Part shown: one piece after another, positions 23,501 to 38,315 of the stretch
Numbering within the stretch: position 1 is the stretch's first letter
Layout of the letters: each line of letters begins with the position of its first letter
Origin: Balanoglossus misakiensis
Lineage: Eukaryota > Hemichordata
Direction: 5' to 3'
NCBI GenBank assembly: GCA_040954595.2
Contig: CM082593.2
Location: forward strand, 9,238,001-9,302,000
Length of the DNA stretch: 64,000 nt
Made by a program: the position numbers and the translations under genes
The notes under the pieces: generated by a model
What the model was told of the DNA's origin: nothing
Databases searched by the model: none
What the model saw: the letters and a program-made list of their open reading frames with translations, nothing else

Positions 23501-26496
23501 GATAGATAGTGATGCAATCACTTCACTTTGACATGGGTATTAAATGCATATGGGGATTTCAAGTTGATGATAAATCCCTGGGTTAATACGTGTCCAAAAG
23601 CACTGTACTTTGACATTGCTAATGTAACGATGACATTGAATCTGATTCTTTGCATCAGGGTAAATGGCGTAGCAAGCTTTATGATGCATCAGGGTAGATA
23701 GTGATGCAAACACTTCACTTTGACATGGGTATTAAATGTATATGGGGATTTCAGGTTGTTGAAAAATCTGTGGGTTAATACGTGTCGAAAAGCACTGTAC
23801 TTTGACATTGCTAATGCAATGATGACATTGAATCTGATTCTTTGCATCAGGGTAAATGGCGTAGCAAGCTTTATGATGCATCAGGGTAGATAGTGATGCA
23901 AACACTTCACTTTGACATGGGTATAAAATGCCTACAGGGGGATTTAAAGTTGTCTGTAAATCCCTGGGTTAATACGTGGCGGAAAGCACTGTACTTTGAC
24001 ATTGCATATGCAATGGTGACATTGAATGGGATTCTTTGCATTAGGGCAAATGGCGAAGCAAGCTCAATGATGCATCAGAGTAGATGGTGATGCAAACTCT
24101 GCACTTTCACATGGGTATTTAATGTTAAATGTAAATCCATAGGTTAATACGTGGCCAAAAGCACTCTAATTTGACATTGCTAATGCAACGATGACATTGA
24201 ATCTGATTCTTTGCATCTGGGCAAATGGCGAAGCAAGGTTGATGATGCATCAGGGTAGATAGTGATGCAATCACTTCACTTTGACATGGGTATTAAATGC
24301 ATATGGGGATTTCAAGTTGATGATAAATCCCTGGGTTAATACGTGTCCAAAAGCACTGTACTTTGACATTGCTAATGTAACGATGACATTGAATCTGATT
24401 CTTTGCATCAGGGTAAATGGCGTAGCAATTAAGCTTTATGATGCATCAGGTCAGATAGTGATGCAAACACTTCACTTTGACATGGGTATTAAATGCATAT
24501 GGGGATTTCAGGTTGTTGAAAAATCTGTGGGTTAATACGTGTCGAAAAGCACTGTACTTTGACATTGCTAATGCAACGATGACATTGAATCTGATTCTTT
24601 GCATCAGGGTAAATGGCGAAGCAAGGTTGATGATGCATCAGGGTAGATAGTGATGCAAGCTCTGCACTTTGACATGGGTATAAAATGCCTACAGGGGGAT
24701 TTAAAGTTGTCTGTAAATCCCTGGGTTAATACGTGGCGGAAAGCACTGTACTTTGACATTGCATATGCAATGGTGACATTGAATGGGATTCTTTGCATTA
24801 GGGCAAATGGCGAAGCAAGCTCAATGATGCATCAGAGTAGATGGTGATGCAAACTCTGCACTTTCACATGGGTATTTAATGTTAAATGTAAATCCATAGG
24901 TTAATACGTGGCCAAAAGCACTCTAATTTGACATTGCTAATGCAACGATGACATTGAATCTGATTCTTTGCATCTGGGCAAATGGCGAAGCAAGGTTGAT
25001 GATGCATCAGGGTAGATAGTGATGCAATCACTTCACTTTGACATGGGTATTAAATGCATATGGGGATTTCAAGTTGATGATAAATCCCTGGGTTAATACG
25101 TGTCCAAAAGCACTGTACTTTGACATTGCTAATGTAACGATGACATTGAATCTGATTCTTTGCATCAGGGTAAATGGCGTAGCAATTAAGCTTTATGATG
25201 CATCAGGTCAGATAGTGATGCAAACACTTCACTTTGACATGGGTATTAAATGCATATGGGGATTTCAGGTTGTTGAAAAATCTGTGGGTTAATACGTGTC
25301 GAAAAGCACTGTACTTTGACATTGCTAATGCAATGATGACATTGAATCTGATTCTTTGCATCAGGGTAAATGGCGTAGCAAGCTTTATGATGCATCAGGG
25401 TAGATAGTGATGCAAACACTTCACTTTGACATGGGTATAAGATGCCTACAGGGGGATTTAAAGTTGTCTGTAAATTCCTGGGTTAATACGTGTCCAAAAG
25501 CACTGTACTTTGACATTGCTAATGCAACGATGACATTGAATCTGATTCTTTGCATCAGGGTAAATGGCGAAGCAAGGTTGATTATGCATCAGGGTAGATA
25601 GTGATGCAAGCTCTGCACTTTGACATGGGTATAAAATGCCTACAGGGGGATTTAAGGTTGTCTGTAAATCCCTGGGTTAATACGTGGCGGAAAGCACTGT
25701 ACTTTGACATTGCATATGCAATGGTGACATTGAATGCGATTCTTTGCATTAGGGCAAATGGCGAAGCAAGCTCAATGATGCATCAGAGTAGATGGTGATG
25801 CAAACTCTGCACTTTCACATGGGTATTTAATGTTAAATGTAAATCCATAGGTTAATACGTGGCCAAAAGCACTCTAATTTGACATTGCTAATGCAACGAT
25901 GACATTGAATCTGATTCTTTGCATCTGGGCAAATGGCGAAGCAAGGTTGATGATGCATCAGGGTAGATAGTTATGCAATCACTTCACTTTGACATGGGTA
26001 TTAAATGCATATGGGGATTTCAAGTTGATGATAAATCCCTGGGTTAATACGTGTCCAAAAGTACTGTACTTTGACATTGCTAATGCAACGATGACATTGA
26101 ATCTGATTCTTTGCATCAGGGCAAATGGCGAAGCAAGGTTGATGATGCATCAGGGTAGACAGTGATGCAATCACTTCACTTTGACATGGGTATTAAATGC
26201 ATATGGGGATTTCAAGTTGATGATAAATCCCTGGGTTAATACGTGTCCAAAAGCACTGTACTTTGACATTGCTAATGTAACGATGACATTGAATCTGATT
26301 CTTTGCATCAGGGTAAATGGCAAAGCAAGGTTGATGATGCATCAGGGTAGATAGTGATGCAAGCTCTGCACTTTGACATGGGTATAAAATGCCTACAGGG
26401 GGATTTAAAGTTGTCTGTAAATCCCTGGGTTAATACGTGGCTGAAAGCACTGTACTTTGACATTGCATATGCAATGGTGACATTGAATGGGATTCT
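14507..26496. repeat. Satellite array, segment 3
   Basis: 12 kb of uninterrupted satellite. It contains five-monomer 947-bp units and four-monomer 753-bp units that lack the first 194-bp monomer (18623 to 20129 is two units of 753). It also contains hybrid monomers, for example at 16620 and 20770, which carry TTCGATATTGC and GGGATTGTTTGC. The join between two large duplicated blocks lies within it, between about 20970 and 22690. A 757-bp four-monomer block is duplicated at 24281 and 25038. Confidence 0.94.
25549..25552. other. Empty target site of the gypsy element in the duplicate array copy
   Basis: The four bases TTTG in GATTCTTTGCATCAGGG correspond to the duplicated target at 4640-4643 and 12909-12912. 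Left flank 25407-25552 matches 4498-4643. The right flank matches 12909 onward, with one difference in the first 30 bp. Confidence 0.85.
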
Positions 26497-27146
26497 TTGC
26501 ATGAGAAGCTGAGATTTTGAACTTTTGTTTGAGTTGCAAATATTATTGATCCCCGGAAATGGTGGCAATTTTGGGTGAAAAAAAACATTTTTTGATATTA
26601 TGTCATGAAATTTAAAATAGGTAAAAAAGTTGACCATGCATCATGCATCTTAATATGTCATTCGAAACTAAAGTACACATGCAAAAAAACGCTAATTTTG
26701 TTTTGCGTTATCTGCTTCCATTGAGGAGTAACAGCGTTTGAAAGTTAGATTTTCTGAAAATTTGATCAAATTCACGGTGAGTTGTATTGAATCAGAGTTT
26801 ATTCCCGCCAGGGACACTTTATCGACAAACAAAACTAGCGTTTTGTTGGATGGGTCATACACAATTCCCTGTCAAAATTTGAGCAAATTCGGCCAATGCA
26901 GGGCGAAGCTATTTTAGTCCGAAGTTGTCAAAAGCAGCGAAAATGCAAACCGAGAAAAACGGCCATTTGCATTGTTGACACCTATTTGTTAAGCTGTGAA
27001 CTCATTCAGAAAAGTGCTATTTGGGGGTGATTGTGCACCATTTCCGCCAAGACGTATTAGTCAGGATGTGGGTGAGTATTAGGCCTACCGATTTATGTAA
27101 AAAAGTAAAATTTGGCAAAAATCACAACTTTTCATGCAATGCCACC
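26497..27146. mobile_element. TTAA-associated MITE, left end truncated (copy 2)
   Basis: Same 650-bp element with the same junctions as 13857-14506 (offset 12640). Differences noticed are GGCAATTTT for GGCGATTTT, TCCCTG for TCCCCG and GTGCTATTT for GTGGTATTT. Identical broken left ends show that this copy arose by duplication of the array block, not by a second insertion. Confidence 0.8.
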
Positions 27147-30100
27147 TTAATGTTAAATGTAAATCCATAGGTTAATACGTGGCCAAAAGCACTCTAATTT
27201 GACATTGCTAATGCAACGATGACATTGAATCTGATTCTTTGCATCAGGGCAAATGGCGAAGCAAGGTTGATGATGCATCAGGATAGATAGTGATGCAATC
27301 ACTTCACTTTGACATGGGTATTAAATGCATATGGGGATTTCAAGTTGATGATAAATCCCTGGGTTAATACGTGTCCAAAAGCACTGTACTTTGACATTGC
27401 TAATGTAACGATGACATTGAATCTGATTCTTTGCATCAGGGTAAATGGCGTAGCAAGCTTTATGATGCATCAGGGTAGATAGTGAAGCAAACACTTCACT
27501 TTGACATGGGTATTAAATGCATATGGGGATTTCAGGTTGTTGAAAAATCTGTGGGTTAATACGTGTCCAAAAGCATTGTACTTTGACATTGCTAATGCAA
27601 TGATGACATTGAATCTGATTCTTTGCATCAGGGTAAATGGCGTAGTAAGCTTTATGATGCATCAGGGTAGATAGTGATGCAAGCTGTGCACTTTGACATG
27701 GGTATAAAATGCCTACAGGGGGATTTAAAGTTGTCTGTAAATCCCTGGGTTAATACGTGTCCAAAAGCACTGTACTTTGACATTGCATATGCAATGGTGA
27801 CATTGAATGGGATTCTTTGCATTAGGGCAAATGGCGAAGCAAGCTAAATGATGCATCAGAGTAGATGGTGACGAAACTCTGCACTTTCACATGGGTATTT
27901 AATGTTAAATGTAAATCCATAGGTTAATACGTGGCCAAAAGCACTCTAATTTGACATTGCTAATGCAACGATCACATTGAATCTGATTCTTTGCATCAGG
28001 GCAAATGGCGAAGCAAGGTTGATGATGCATCAGGGTAGATAGTGATGCAATCACTTCACTTTGACATGGGTATTAAATGAATATGGGGATTTCAAGTTGA
28101 TGATAAATCCCTGGGTTAATACGTGTCCAAAAGCACTGTACTTTGACATTGCTAATGTAACGATGACATTGAATCTGATTCTTTGCATCAGGGCAAATGG
28201 CGAAGCAAGGTTGATGATGCATCAGGATAGATAGTGATGCAATCACTTCACTTTGACATGGGTATTAAATGCATATGGGGATTTCAAGTTGATGATAAAT
28301 CCCTGGGTTAATACGTGTCCAAAAGCACTGTACTTTGACATTGCTAATGTAACGATGACATTGAATCTGATTCTTTGCATCAGGGTAAATGGCGTAGCAA
28401 GCTTTATGATGCATCAGGGTAGATAGTGATGCAAACACTTCACTTTGACATGGGTATTAAATGCATATGGGGATTTCAGGTTGTTGAAAATTCTGTGGGT
28501 TAATACGTGTCCAAAAGCATTGTACTTTGACATTGCTAATGCAATGATGACATTGAATCTGATTCTTTGCATCAGGGTAAATGGCGTAGTAAGCTTTATG
28601 ATGCATCAGGGTAGATAGTGATGCAAGCTCTGCACTTTGACATGGGTATAAAATGCCTACAAGGGGATTTAAAGTTGTCTGTAAATCCCTGGGTTAATAC
28701 GTGGCGGAAAGCACTGTACTGTGACATTGCATATGCAATGGTGACATTGAATGGGATTCTTTGCATTAGGGCAAATGGCGAAGCAAGCTCAATGATGCAT
28801 CAGAGTAGATGGTGATGCAAACTCTGCACTTTCACATGGGTATTTAATGTTAAATGTAAATCCATAGGTTAATACGTGGCCAAAAGCACTCTAATTTGAC
28901 ATTGCTAATGCCACGATCACATTGAATCTGATTCTTTGCATCAGGGCAAATGGCGAAGCAAGGTTGATGATGCATCAGGGTAGATAGTGATGCAATCACT
29001 TCACTTTGACATGGGTATTAAATGAATATGGGGATTTCAAGTTGATGATAAATCCCTGGGTTAATACGTGTCCAAAAGCACTGTACTTTGATATTGCTAA
29101 TGTAACGATGACATTGAATCTGATTCTTTGCATCAGGGTAAATGGCGTAGTAAGCTTTATGATGCATCAGGGTAGATAGTGATGCAAGCTCTGCACTTTG
29201 ACATGGGTATAAAATGCCTACAGGGGGATTTAAAGTTGTCTGTAAATCTCTGGGTTAATACGTGGCGGAAAGCACTGTACTGTGACATTGCATATGCAAT
29301 GGTGACATTGAATGGGATTCTTTGCATTAGGGCAAATGGCGAAGCAAGCTCAATGATGCATCAGAGTAGATGGTGATGCAAACTCTGCACTTTCACATGG
29401 GTATTTAATGTTAAATGTAAATCCATAGGTTAATACGTGGCCAAAAGCACTCTAATTTGACATTGCTAATGCCACGATCACATTGAATCTGATTCTTTGC
29501 ATCAGGGCAAATGGCGAAGCAAGGTTGATGATGCATCAGGGTAGATAGTGATGCAATCACTTCACTTTGACATGGGTATTAAATGAATATGGGGATTTCA
29601 AGTTGATGATAAATCCCTGGGTTAATACGTGTCCAAAAGCACTGTACTTTGATATTGCTAATGTAACGATGACATTGAATCTGATTCTTTGCATCAGGGT
29701 AAATGGCGTAGCAAGCTTTATGATGCATCAGGGTAGATAGTGATGCAAACACTTCACTTTCACATGGGTATTAAATGCATATGGGGATTTCAGGTTGTTG
29801 AAAAATCTGTGGGTTAATACGTGGCGGAAAGCACTGTACTTCGATATTGCATATGCAATGGTGACATTGAATGGGATTGTTTGCATTAGGGCAAATGGCG
29901 AAGCAAGCTCAATGATGCATCAGAGTAGATGGTGATGCAAACTCTGCACTTTCACATGGGTATTTAATGTTAAATGTAAATCCATAGGTTAATACGTGGC
30001 CAAAAGCACTCTAATTTGACATTGCTAATGCAACGATCACATTGAATCTGATTCTTTGCATCAGGGCAAATGGCGAAGCAAGGTTGATGATGCATCAGGG

Positions 30101-33100
30101 TAGATAGTGATGCAATCACTTCACTTTGACATGGGTATTAAATGCATATGGGGATTTCAAGTTGATGATAAATCCCTGGGTTAATACGTGTCCAAAAGCA
30201 CTGTACTTTGACATTGCTAATGTAACGATGACATTGAATCTGATTCTTTGCATCAGGGTAAATGGCGTAGCAAGCTTTATGATGCATCAGGGTAGATAGT
30301 GATGCAAACACTTCACTTTGACATGGGTATTAAATGCATATGGGGATTTCAAGTTGATGAAAAATCAGTGGGTCAATACGTGTCCAAAAGCACTGTACTT
30401 TGACATTGCTAATGCAATGATGACATTGGATCTGTTTCTTTGCATCAGGGTAAATGGCGTAGCAAGCTTTATGATGCATCAGGGTAGATAGTGATGCAAA
30501 CACTTCACTTTGACATGGGTATAAAATGCCTACAGGGGGATTTAAAGTTGTCTGTAAATCCCTGGGTTAATACGTGTCCAAAAGCACTGTACTTTGACAT
30601 TGCTAATGCAACGATGACATTGAATCTGATTCTTTACATCAGGGTAAATGGTGAAGCAAGGTTGATGATGCATCAGGGTAGATAGTGATGCAAGCTCTGC
30701 ACTTTGACATGGGTATAAAATGCCTACAGGGGGATTTAAAGTTGTCTGTAAATCCCTGGGTTAATACGTGGCGGAAAGCACTGTACTTTGACATTGCATA
30801 TGCAATGGTGACATTGAATGGGATTCTTTGCATTAGGGCAAATGGCGAAGCAAGCTCAATGATGCATCAGAGTAGATGGTGATGCAAACTCTGCACTTTC
30901 ACATGGGTATTTAATGTTAAATGTAAATCCATAGGTTAATACGTGGCCAAAAGCACTCTAATTTGACATTGCTAATGGAACGATGACATTGAATCTGATT
31001 CTTTGCATCTGGGCAAATGGCGAAGCAAGGTTGATGATGCATCAGGGTAGATAGTTATGCAATCACTTCACTTTGACATGGGTATTAAATGCATATGGGG
31101 ATTTCAAGTTGATGATAAATCCCTGGGTTAATACGTGTCCAAAAGTACTGTACTTTGACATTGCTAATGTAACGATGACATTGAATCTGATTCTTTGCAT
31201 CAGGGCAAATGGCGAAGCAAGGTTGATGATGCATCAGGGTAGACAGTGATGCAATCACTTCACTTTGACATGGGTATTAAATGCATATGGGGATTTCAAG
31301 TTGATGATAAATCCCTGGGTTAATACGTGTCCAAAAGCACTGTACTTTGACATTGCTAATGTAACGATGACATTGAATATGATTCTTTGCATCAGGGTAA
31401 ATGGCGTAGCAAGCTTTATGATGCATCAGGGTAGATAGTGATACAAACACTTCACTTTGACATGGGTATTAAATGCATATGGGGATTTCAGGTTGTTGAA
31501 AAATCTGTGGGTTAATACGTGTCGAAAAGCACTGTACTTTGACATTGCTAATGCAATGATGACATTGAATCTGATTCTTTGCATCAGGGTAAATGGCATA
31601 GCAAGCTTTATGATGCATCAGGGTAGATAGTGATGCAAACACTTCACTTTGACATGGGTATAAAATGCCTACAGGGGGATTTAAAGTTGTCTGTAAATCC
31701 CTGGGTTAATACGTGTCCAAAAGCACTGTACTTTGACATTGCTAATGCAACGATGACATTGAATCTGATTCTTTGCATCAGGGTAAATGGCATAGCAAGC
31801 TTTATGATGCATCAGGGTAGATAGTGATGCAAGCTCTGCACTTTGACATGGGTATAAAATGCCTACTGGGGGATTTAAAGTTGTCTGTAAATCCCTGGGT
31901 TAATACGTGGCGGAAAGCACTGTACTTTGACATTGCATATGCAATGGTGACATTGAATGGGATTCTTTGCATTAGGGCAAATGGCGAAGCAAGCTCAATG
32001 ATGCATCAGAGTAGATGGTGATGCAAACTCTGCACTTTCACATGGGTATTTAATGTTAAATGTAAATCCATAGGTTAATACGTGGCCAAAAGCACTCTAA
32101 TTTGACATTGCTAATGCAACGATGACATTGAATCTGATTCTTTGCATCAGGGCAAATGGCGAAGCAAGGTTGATGATGCATCAGGATAGATAGTGATGCA
32201 ATCACTTCACTTTGACATGGGTATTAAATGCATATGGGGATTTCAAGTTGATGATAAATCCCTGGGTTAATACGTGTCCAAAAGCACTGTACTTTGACAT
32301 TGCTAATGTAACGATGACATTGAATCTGATTCTTTGCATCAGGGTAAATGGCGTAGCAAGCTTTATGATGCATCAGGGTAGATAGTGATGCAAACACTTC
32401 ACTTTGACATGGGTATTAAATGCATATGGGGATTTCAGGTTGTTGAAAATTCTGTGGGTTAAAACGTGTCCAAAAGCATTGTACTTTGACATTGCTAATG
32501 CAATGATGACATTGAATCTGATTCTTTGCATCAGGGTAAATGGCGTAGTAAGCTTTATGATGCATCAGGGTAGATAGTGATGCAAGCTCTGCACTTTGAC
32601 ATGGGTATAAAATGCCTACAGGGGGATTTAAAGTTGTCTGTAAATCCCTAGGTTAATACCTGGCGGAAAGCACTGTACTTTGACATTGCATATGCAATGG
32701 TGACATTGAATGGGATTCTTTGCATTAGGGCAAATGGCAAAGCAAGCTCAATGATGCATCAGAGTAGATGGTGATGCAAACTCTGCACTTTCACATGGGT
32801 ATTTAATGTTAAATGTAAATCCATAGGTTAATACGTGGCCAAAAGCACTCTAATTTGACATTGCTAATGCAACGATGACATTGAATCTGATTCTTTGCAT
32901 CAGGGCAAATGGCGAAGCAAGGTTGATGATGCATCAGGATAGATAGTGATGCAATCACTTCACTTTGACATGGGTATTAAATGCATATGGGGATTTCAAG
33001 TTGATGATAAATCCCTGGGTTAATACGTGTCCAAAAGCACTGTACTTTGACATTGCTAATGTAACGATGACATTGAATCTGATTCTTTGCATCAGGGTAA

Positions 33101-36100
33101 ATGGCGTAGCAAGCTTTATGATGCATCAGGGTAGATAGTGATGCAAACACTTCACTTTGACATGGGTATTAAATGCATATGGGGATTTCAGGTTGTTGAA
33201 AATTCTGTGGGTTAATACGTGTCCAAAAGCATTGTACTTTGACATTGCTAATGCAATGATGACATTGAATCTGATTCTTTGCATCAGGGTAAATGGCGTA
33301 GTAAGCTTTATGATGCATCAGGGTAGATAGTGATGCAAGCTCTGCACTTTGACATGGGTATAAAATGCCTACAGGGGGATTTAAAGTTGTCTGTAAATCC
33401 CTGGGTTAATACGTGGCGGAAAGCACTGTACTTTGACATTGCATATGCAATGGTGACATTGAATGGGATTCTTTGCATTAGGGCAAATGGCGAAGCAAGC
33501 TCAATGATGCATCAGAGTAGATGGTGATGCAAACTCTGCACTTTCACATGGGTATTTAATGTTAAATGTAAATCCATAGGTTAATACGTGGCCAAAAGCA
33601 CTCTAATTTGACATTGCTAATGCAACGATCACATTGAATCTGATTCTTTGCATCAGGGCAAATGGCGAAGCAAGGTTGATGATGCATCAGGGTAGATAGT
33701 GATGCAATCACTTCACTTTGACATGGGTATTAAATGAATATGGGGATTTCAAGTTGATGATAAATCCCTGGGTTAATACGTGTCCAAAAGCACTGTACTT
33801 TGATATTGCTAATGTAACGATGACATTGAATCTGATTCTTTGCATCAGGGTAAATGGCGTAGCAAGCTTTATGATGCATCAGGGTAGATAGTGATGCAAA
33901 CACTTCACTTTCACATGGGTATTAAATGCATATGGGGATTTCAGGTTGTTGAAAAATCTGTGGGTTAATACGTGGCGGAAAGCACTGTACTTCGATATTG
34001 CATATGCAATGGTGACATTGAATGGGATTGTTTGCATTAGGGCAAATGGCGAAGCAAGCTCAATGATGCATCAGAGTAGATGGTGATGCAAACTCTGCAC
34101 TTTCACATGGGTATTTAATGTTAAATGTAAATCCATAGGTTAATACGTGGCCAAAAGCACTCTAATTTGACATTGCTAATGCAACGATCACATTGAATCT
34201 GATTCTTTGCATCAGGGCAAATGGCGAAGCAAGGTTGATGATGCATCAGGGTAGATAGTGATGCAATCACTTCACTTTGACATGGGTATTAAATGAATAT
34301 GGGGATTTCAAGTTGATGATAAATCCCTGGGTTAATACGTGTCCAAAAGCACTGTACTTTGATATTGCTAATGTAACGATGACATTGAATCTGATTCTTT
34401 GCATCAGGGTAAATGGCGTAGCAAGCTTTATGATGCATCAGGGTAGATAGTGATGCAAACACTTCACTTTCACATGGGTATTAAATGCATATGGGGATTT
34501 CAGGTTGTTGAAAAATCTGTGGGTTAATACGTGGCGGAAAGCACTGTACTTCGATATTGCATATGCAATGGTGACATTGAATGGGATTGTTTGCATTAGG
34601 GCAAATGGCGAAGCAAGCTCAATGATGCACCAGAGTAGATGGTGATGCAAACTCTGCACTTTCACATGGGTATTTAATGTTAAATGTAAATCCATAGGTT
34701 AATACGTGGCCAAAAGCACTCTAATTTGACATTGCTAATGCAACGATCACATTGAATCTGATTCTTTGCATCAGGGCAAATGGCGAAGCAAGGTTGATGA
34801 TGCATCAGGGTAGATAGTGATGCAATCACTTCACTTTGACATGGGTATTAAATGCATATGGGGATTTCAAGTTGATGATAAATCCCTGGGTTAATACGTG
34901 TCCAAAAGCACTGTACTTTGACATTGCTAATGTAACGATGACATTGAATATGATTCTTTGCATCAGGGTAAATGGCGTAGCAAGCTTTATGATGCATCAG
35001 GGTAGATAGTGATGCAAACACTTCACTTTGACATGGGTATTAAATGCATATGGGGATTTCAGGTTGTTGAAAAATCTGTGGGTTAATACGTGTCGAAAAG
35101 CACTGTACTTTGACATTGCTAATGCAATGATGACATTGAATCTGATTGTTTGCATCAGGGTAAATGGCGTAGCAAGCTTTATGATGCATCAGGGTAGATA
35201 GTGATGCAAACACTTCACTTTGACATGGGTATTAAATGCATATGGGGATTTCAGGTTGTTGAAAAATCTGTGGGTTAATACGTGTCGAAAAGCACTGTAC
35301 TTTGACATTGCTAATGCAATGATGACATTGAATCTGATTCTTTGCATCAGGGTAAATGGCGTAGCAAGCTTTATGATGCATCAGGGTAGATAGTGATGCA
35401 AACACTTCACTTTGACATGGGTATAAAATGCCTACAGGGGGATTTAAAGTTGTCTGTAAATCCCTGGGTTAATACGTGTCCAAAAGCACTGTACTTTGAC
35501 ATTGCTAATGCAACGATGACATTGAATCTGATTCTTTGCATCAGGGTAAATGGCGAAGCAAGGTTGATGATGCATCAGGGTAGATAGTGATGCAAGCTCT
35601 GCACTTTGACATGGGTATAAAATGCCTACTGGGGGATTTAAAGTTGTCTGTAAATCCCTGGGTTAATACGTGGCGGAAAGCACTGTACTTTGACATTGCA
35701 TATGCAATGGTGACATTGAATGGGATTCTTTGCATTAGGGCAAATGGCGAAGCAAGCTCAATGATGCATCAGAGTAGATGGTGATGCAAACTCTCAACTT
35801 TCACATGGGTATTTAATGTTAAATGTAAATCCATAGGTTAATACGTGGCCAAAAGCACTCTAATTTGACATTGCTAATGCAACGATCACATTGAATCTGA
35901 TTCTTTGCATCAGGGCAAATGGCGAAGCAAGGTTGATGATGCATCAGGGTAGATAGTGATGCAATCACTTCACTTTGACATGGGTATTAAATGAATATGG
36001 GGATTTCAAGTTGATGATAAATCCCTGGGTTAATACGTGTCCAAAAGCACTGTACTTTGATATTGCTAATGTAACGATGACATTGAATCTGATTCTTTGC

Positions 36101-38315
36101 ATCAGGGTAAATGGCGTAGCAAGCTTTATGATGCATCAGGGTAGATAGTGATGCAAACACTTCACTTTCACATGGGTATTAAATGCATATGGGGATTTCA
36201 GGTTGTTGAAAAATCTGTGGGTTAATACGTGGCGGAAAGCACTGTACTTCGATATTGCATATGCAATGGTGACATTGAATGGGATTGTTTGCATTAGGGC
36301 AAATGGCGAAGCAAGCTCAATGATGCATCAGAGTAGATGGTGATGCAAACTCTGCACTTTCACATGGGTATTTAATGTTAAATGTAAATCCATAGGTTAA
36401 TACGTGGCCAAAAGCACTCTAATTTGACATTGCTAATGCAACGATCACATTGAATCTGATTCTTTGCATCAGGGCAAATGGCGAAGCAAGGTTGATGATG
36501 CATCAGGGTAGATAGTGATGCAATCACTTCACTTTGACATGGGTATTAAATGCATATGGGGATTTCAAGTTGATGATAAATCCCTGGGTTAATACGTGTC
36601 CAAAAGCACTGTACTTTGACATTGCTAATGTAACGATGACATTGAATCTGATTCTTTGCATCAGGGTAAATAGCGTAGCAAGCTTTATGATGCATCAGGG
36701 TAGATAGTGATGCAAACACTTCACTTTGACATGGGTATTAAATGCATATGGGGATTTCAGGTTGTTGAAAAATCAGTGGGTTAATACGTGTCCAAAAGCA
36801 CTGTACTTTGACATTGCTAATGCAATGATGACATTGAATCTGTTTCTTTGCATCAGGGTAAATGGCGTAGCAAGCTTTATGATGCATCAGGGTAGATAGT
36901 GATGCAAACACTTCACTTTGACATGGGTATAAAATGCCTACAGGGGGATTTAAAGTTGTCTGTAAATCCCTGGGTTAATACGTGTCCAAAAGCACTGTAC
37001 TTTGACATTGCTAATGCAACGATGACATTGAATCTGATTCTTTGCATCAGGGTAAATGGTGAAGCAAGGTTGATGATGCATCAGGGTAGATAGTGATGCA
37101 AGCTCTGCACTTTGACATGGGTATAAAATGCCTACAGGGGGATTTAAAGTTGTCTGTAAATCCCTGGGTTAATACGTGGCGGAAAGCACTGTACTTTGAC
37201 ATTGCATATGCAATGGTGACATTGAATGGGATTCTTTGCATTAGGGCAAATGGCGAAGCAAGCTCAATGATGCATCAGAGTAGATGGTGATGCAAACTCT
37301 GCACTTTCACATGGGTATTTAATGTTAAATGTAAATCCATAGGTTAATACGTGGCCAAAAGCACTCTAATTTGACATTGCTAATGCAACGATGACATTGA
37401 ATCTGATTCTTTGCATCAGGGCAAATGGCGAAGCAAGGTTGATGATGCATCAGGGTAGATAGTGATGCAATCACTTCACTTTGACATGGGTATTAAATGC
37501 ATATGGGGATTTCAAGTTGATGATAAATCCCTGGGTTAATACGTGTCCAAAAGCACTGTACTTTGACATTGCTAATGTAACGATGACATTGAATCTGATT
37601 CTTTGCATCAGGGTAAATGGCGTAGCAAGCTTTATGATGCATCAGGGTAGATAGTGATGAAAACACTTCACTTTGACATGGGTATTAAATGCATATGGGG
37701 ATTTCAAGTTGATGATAAATCCCTGGGTTAATACATGTCCAAAAGCACTGTACTTTGACATTGCTAATGCAACGATGACATTGAATCTGATTCTTTGCAT
37801 CAGGGTAAATGGCGAAGCAAGGTTAATGATGCATCAGGGTAGATAGTGATGCAAGCTCTGCACTTGAACTTGGGTATAAAATGCCTACAGGGGGATTTAA
37901 AGTTGTCTGTAAATCCCCAGTTTAATACGTGGCCGAAAGCACTGTACTTTGACATTGCTAATGCAATGGTGACATTGAATGTGATTCTTTGCATTAGGGC
38001 AAATGGCGAAGCAAGCTCAATGATGCATCAGAGTAGATGGTGATGCAAACACTTCACTTTGACATGGGTATTAAATGCATATGGGGATTTCAAGTTGTTG
38101 AAAATTCCGTAGGTTAATACGTGTCCAAAAGCACTGTACTTTGACATTGCTAATGCAATGGTGCCATTGAATGTGATTCTTTGCATTAGGGCAAATGGCG
38201 AAGCAAGCTTTATGATGCATCAGAGTAGATGGTGATGCAAGCTCTGCACTTTGACATAGGTTTTCAATGCATATGCATGAGTATTTAAAGTTGACTGTAA
38301 ATCCCTGGGTTAATA
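27147..38315. repeat. Satellite array, segment 4
   Basis: 11 kb of satellite. Up to about 34170 it repeats the order of variants at 14507-20970, with an extra 561 bp (three monomers) near 29179. After that it has its own arrangement of 753-bp and 947-bp units. From about 37670 to the DNA transposon the monomers become more divergent (GAACTTGGGTATAAAATGCC, AATCCCCAGTTTAATACG), as expected near an array edge. Confidence 0.94.

Noticed and set aside
706-38043. Dozens of 64-65-codon open frames on both strands of the satellite, plus 84- and 109-codon variants
   Set aside because: They recur because the repeat recurs, overlap on opposite strands and change frame between monomers (unit lengths not divisible by 3). 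They have no splice or start context.
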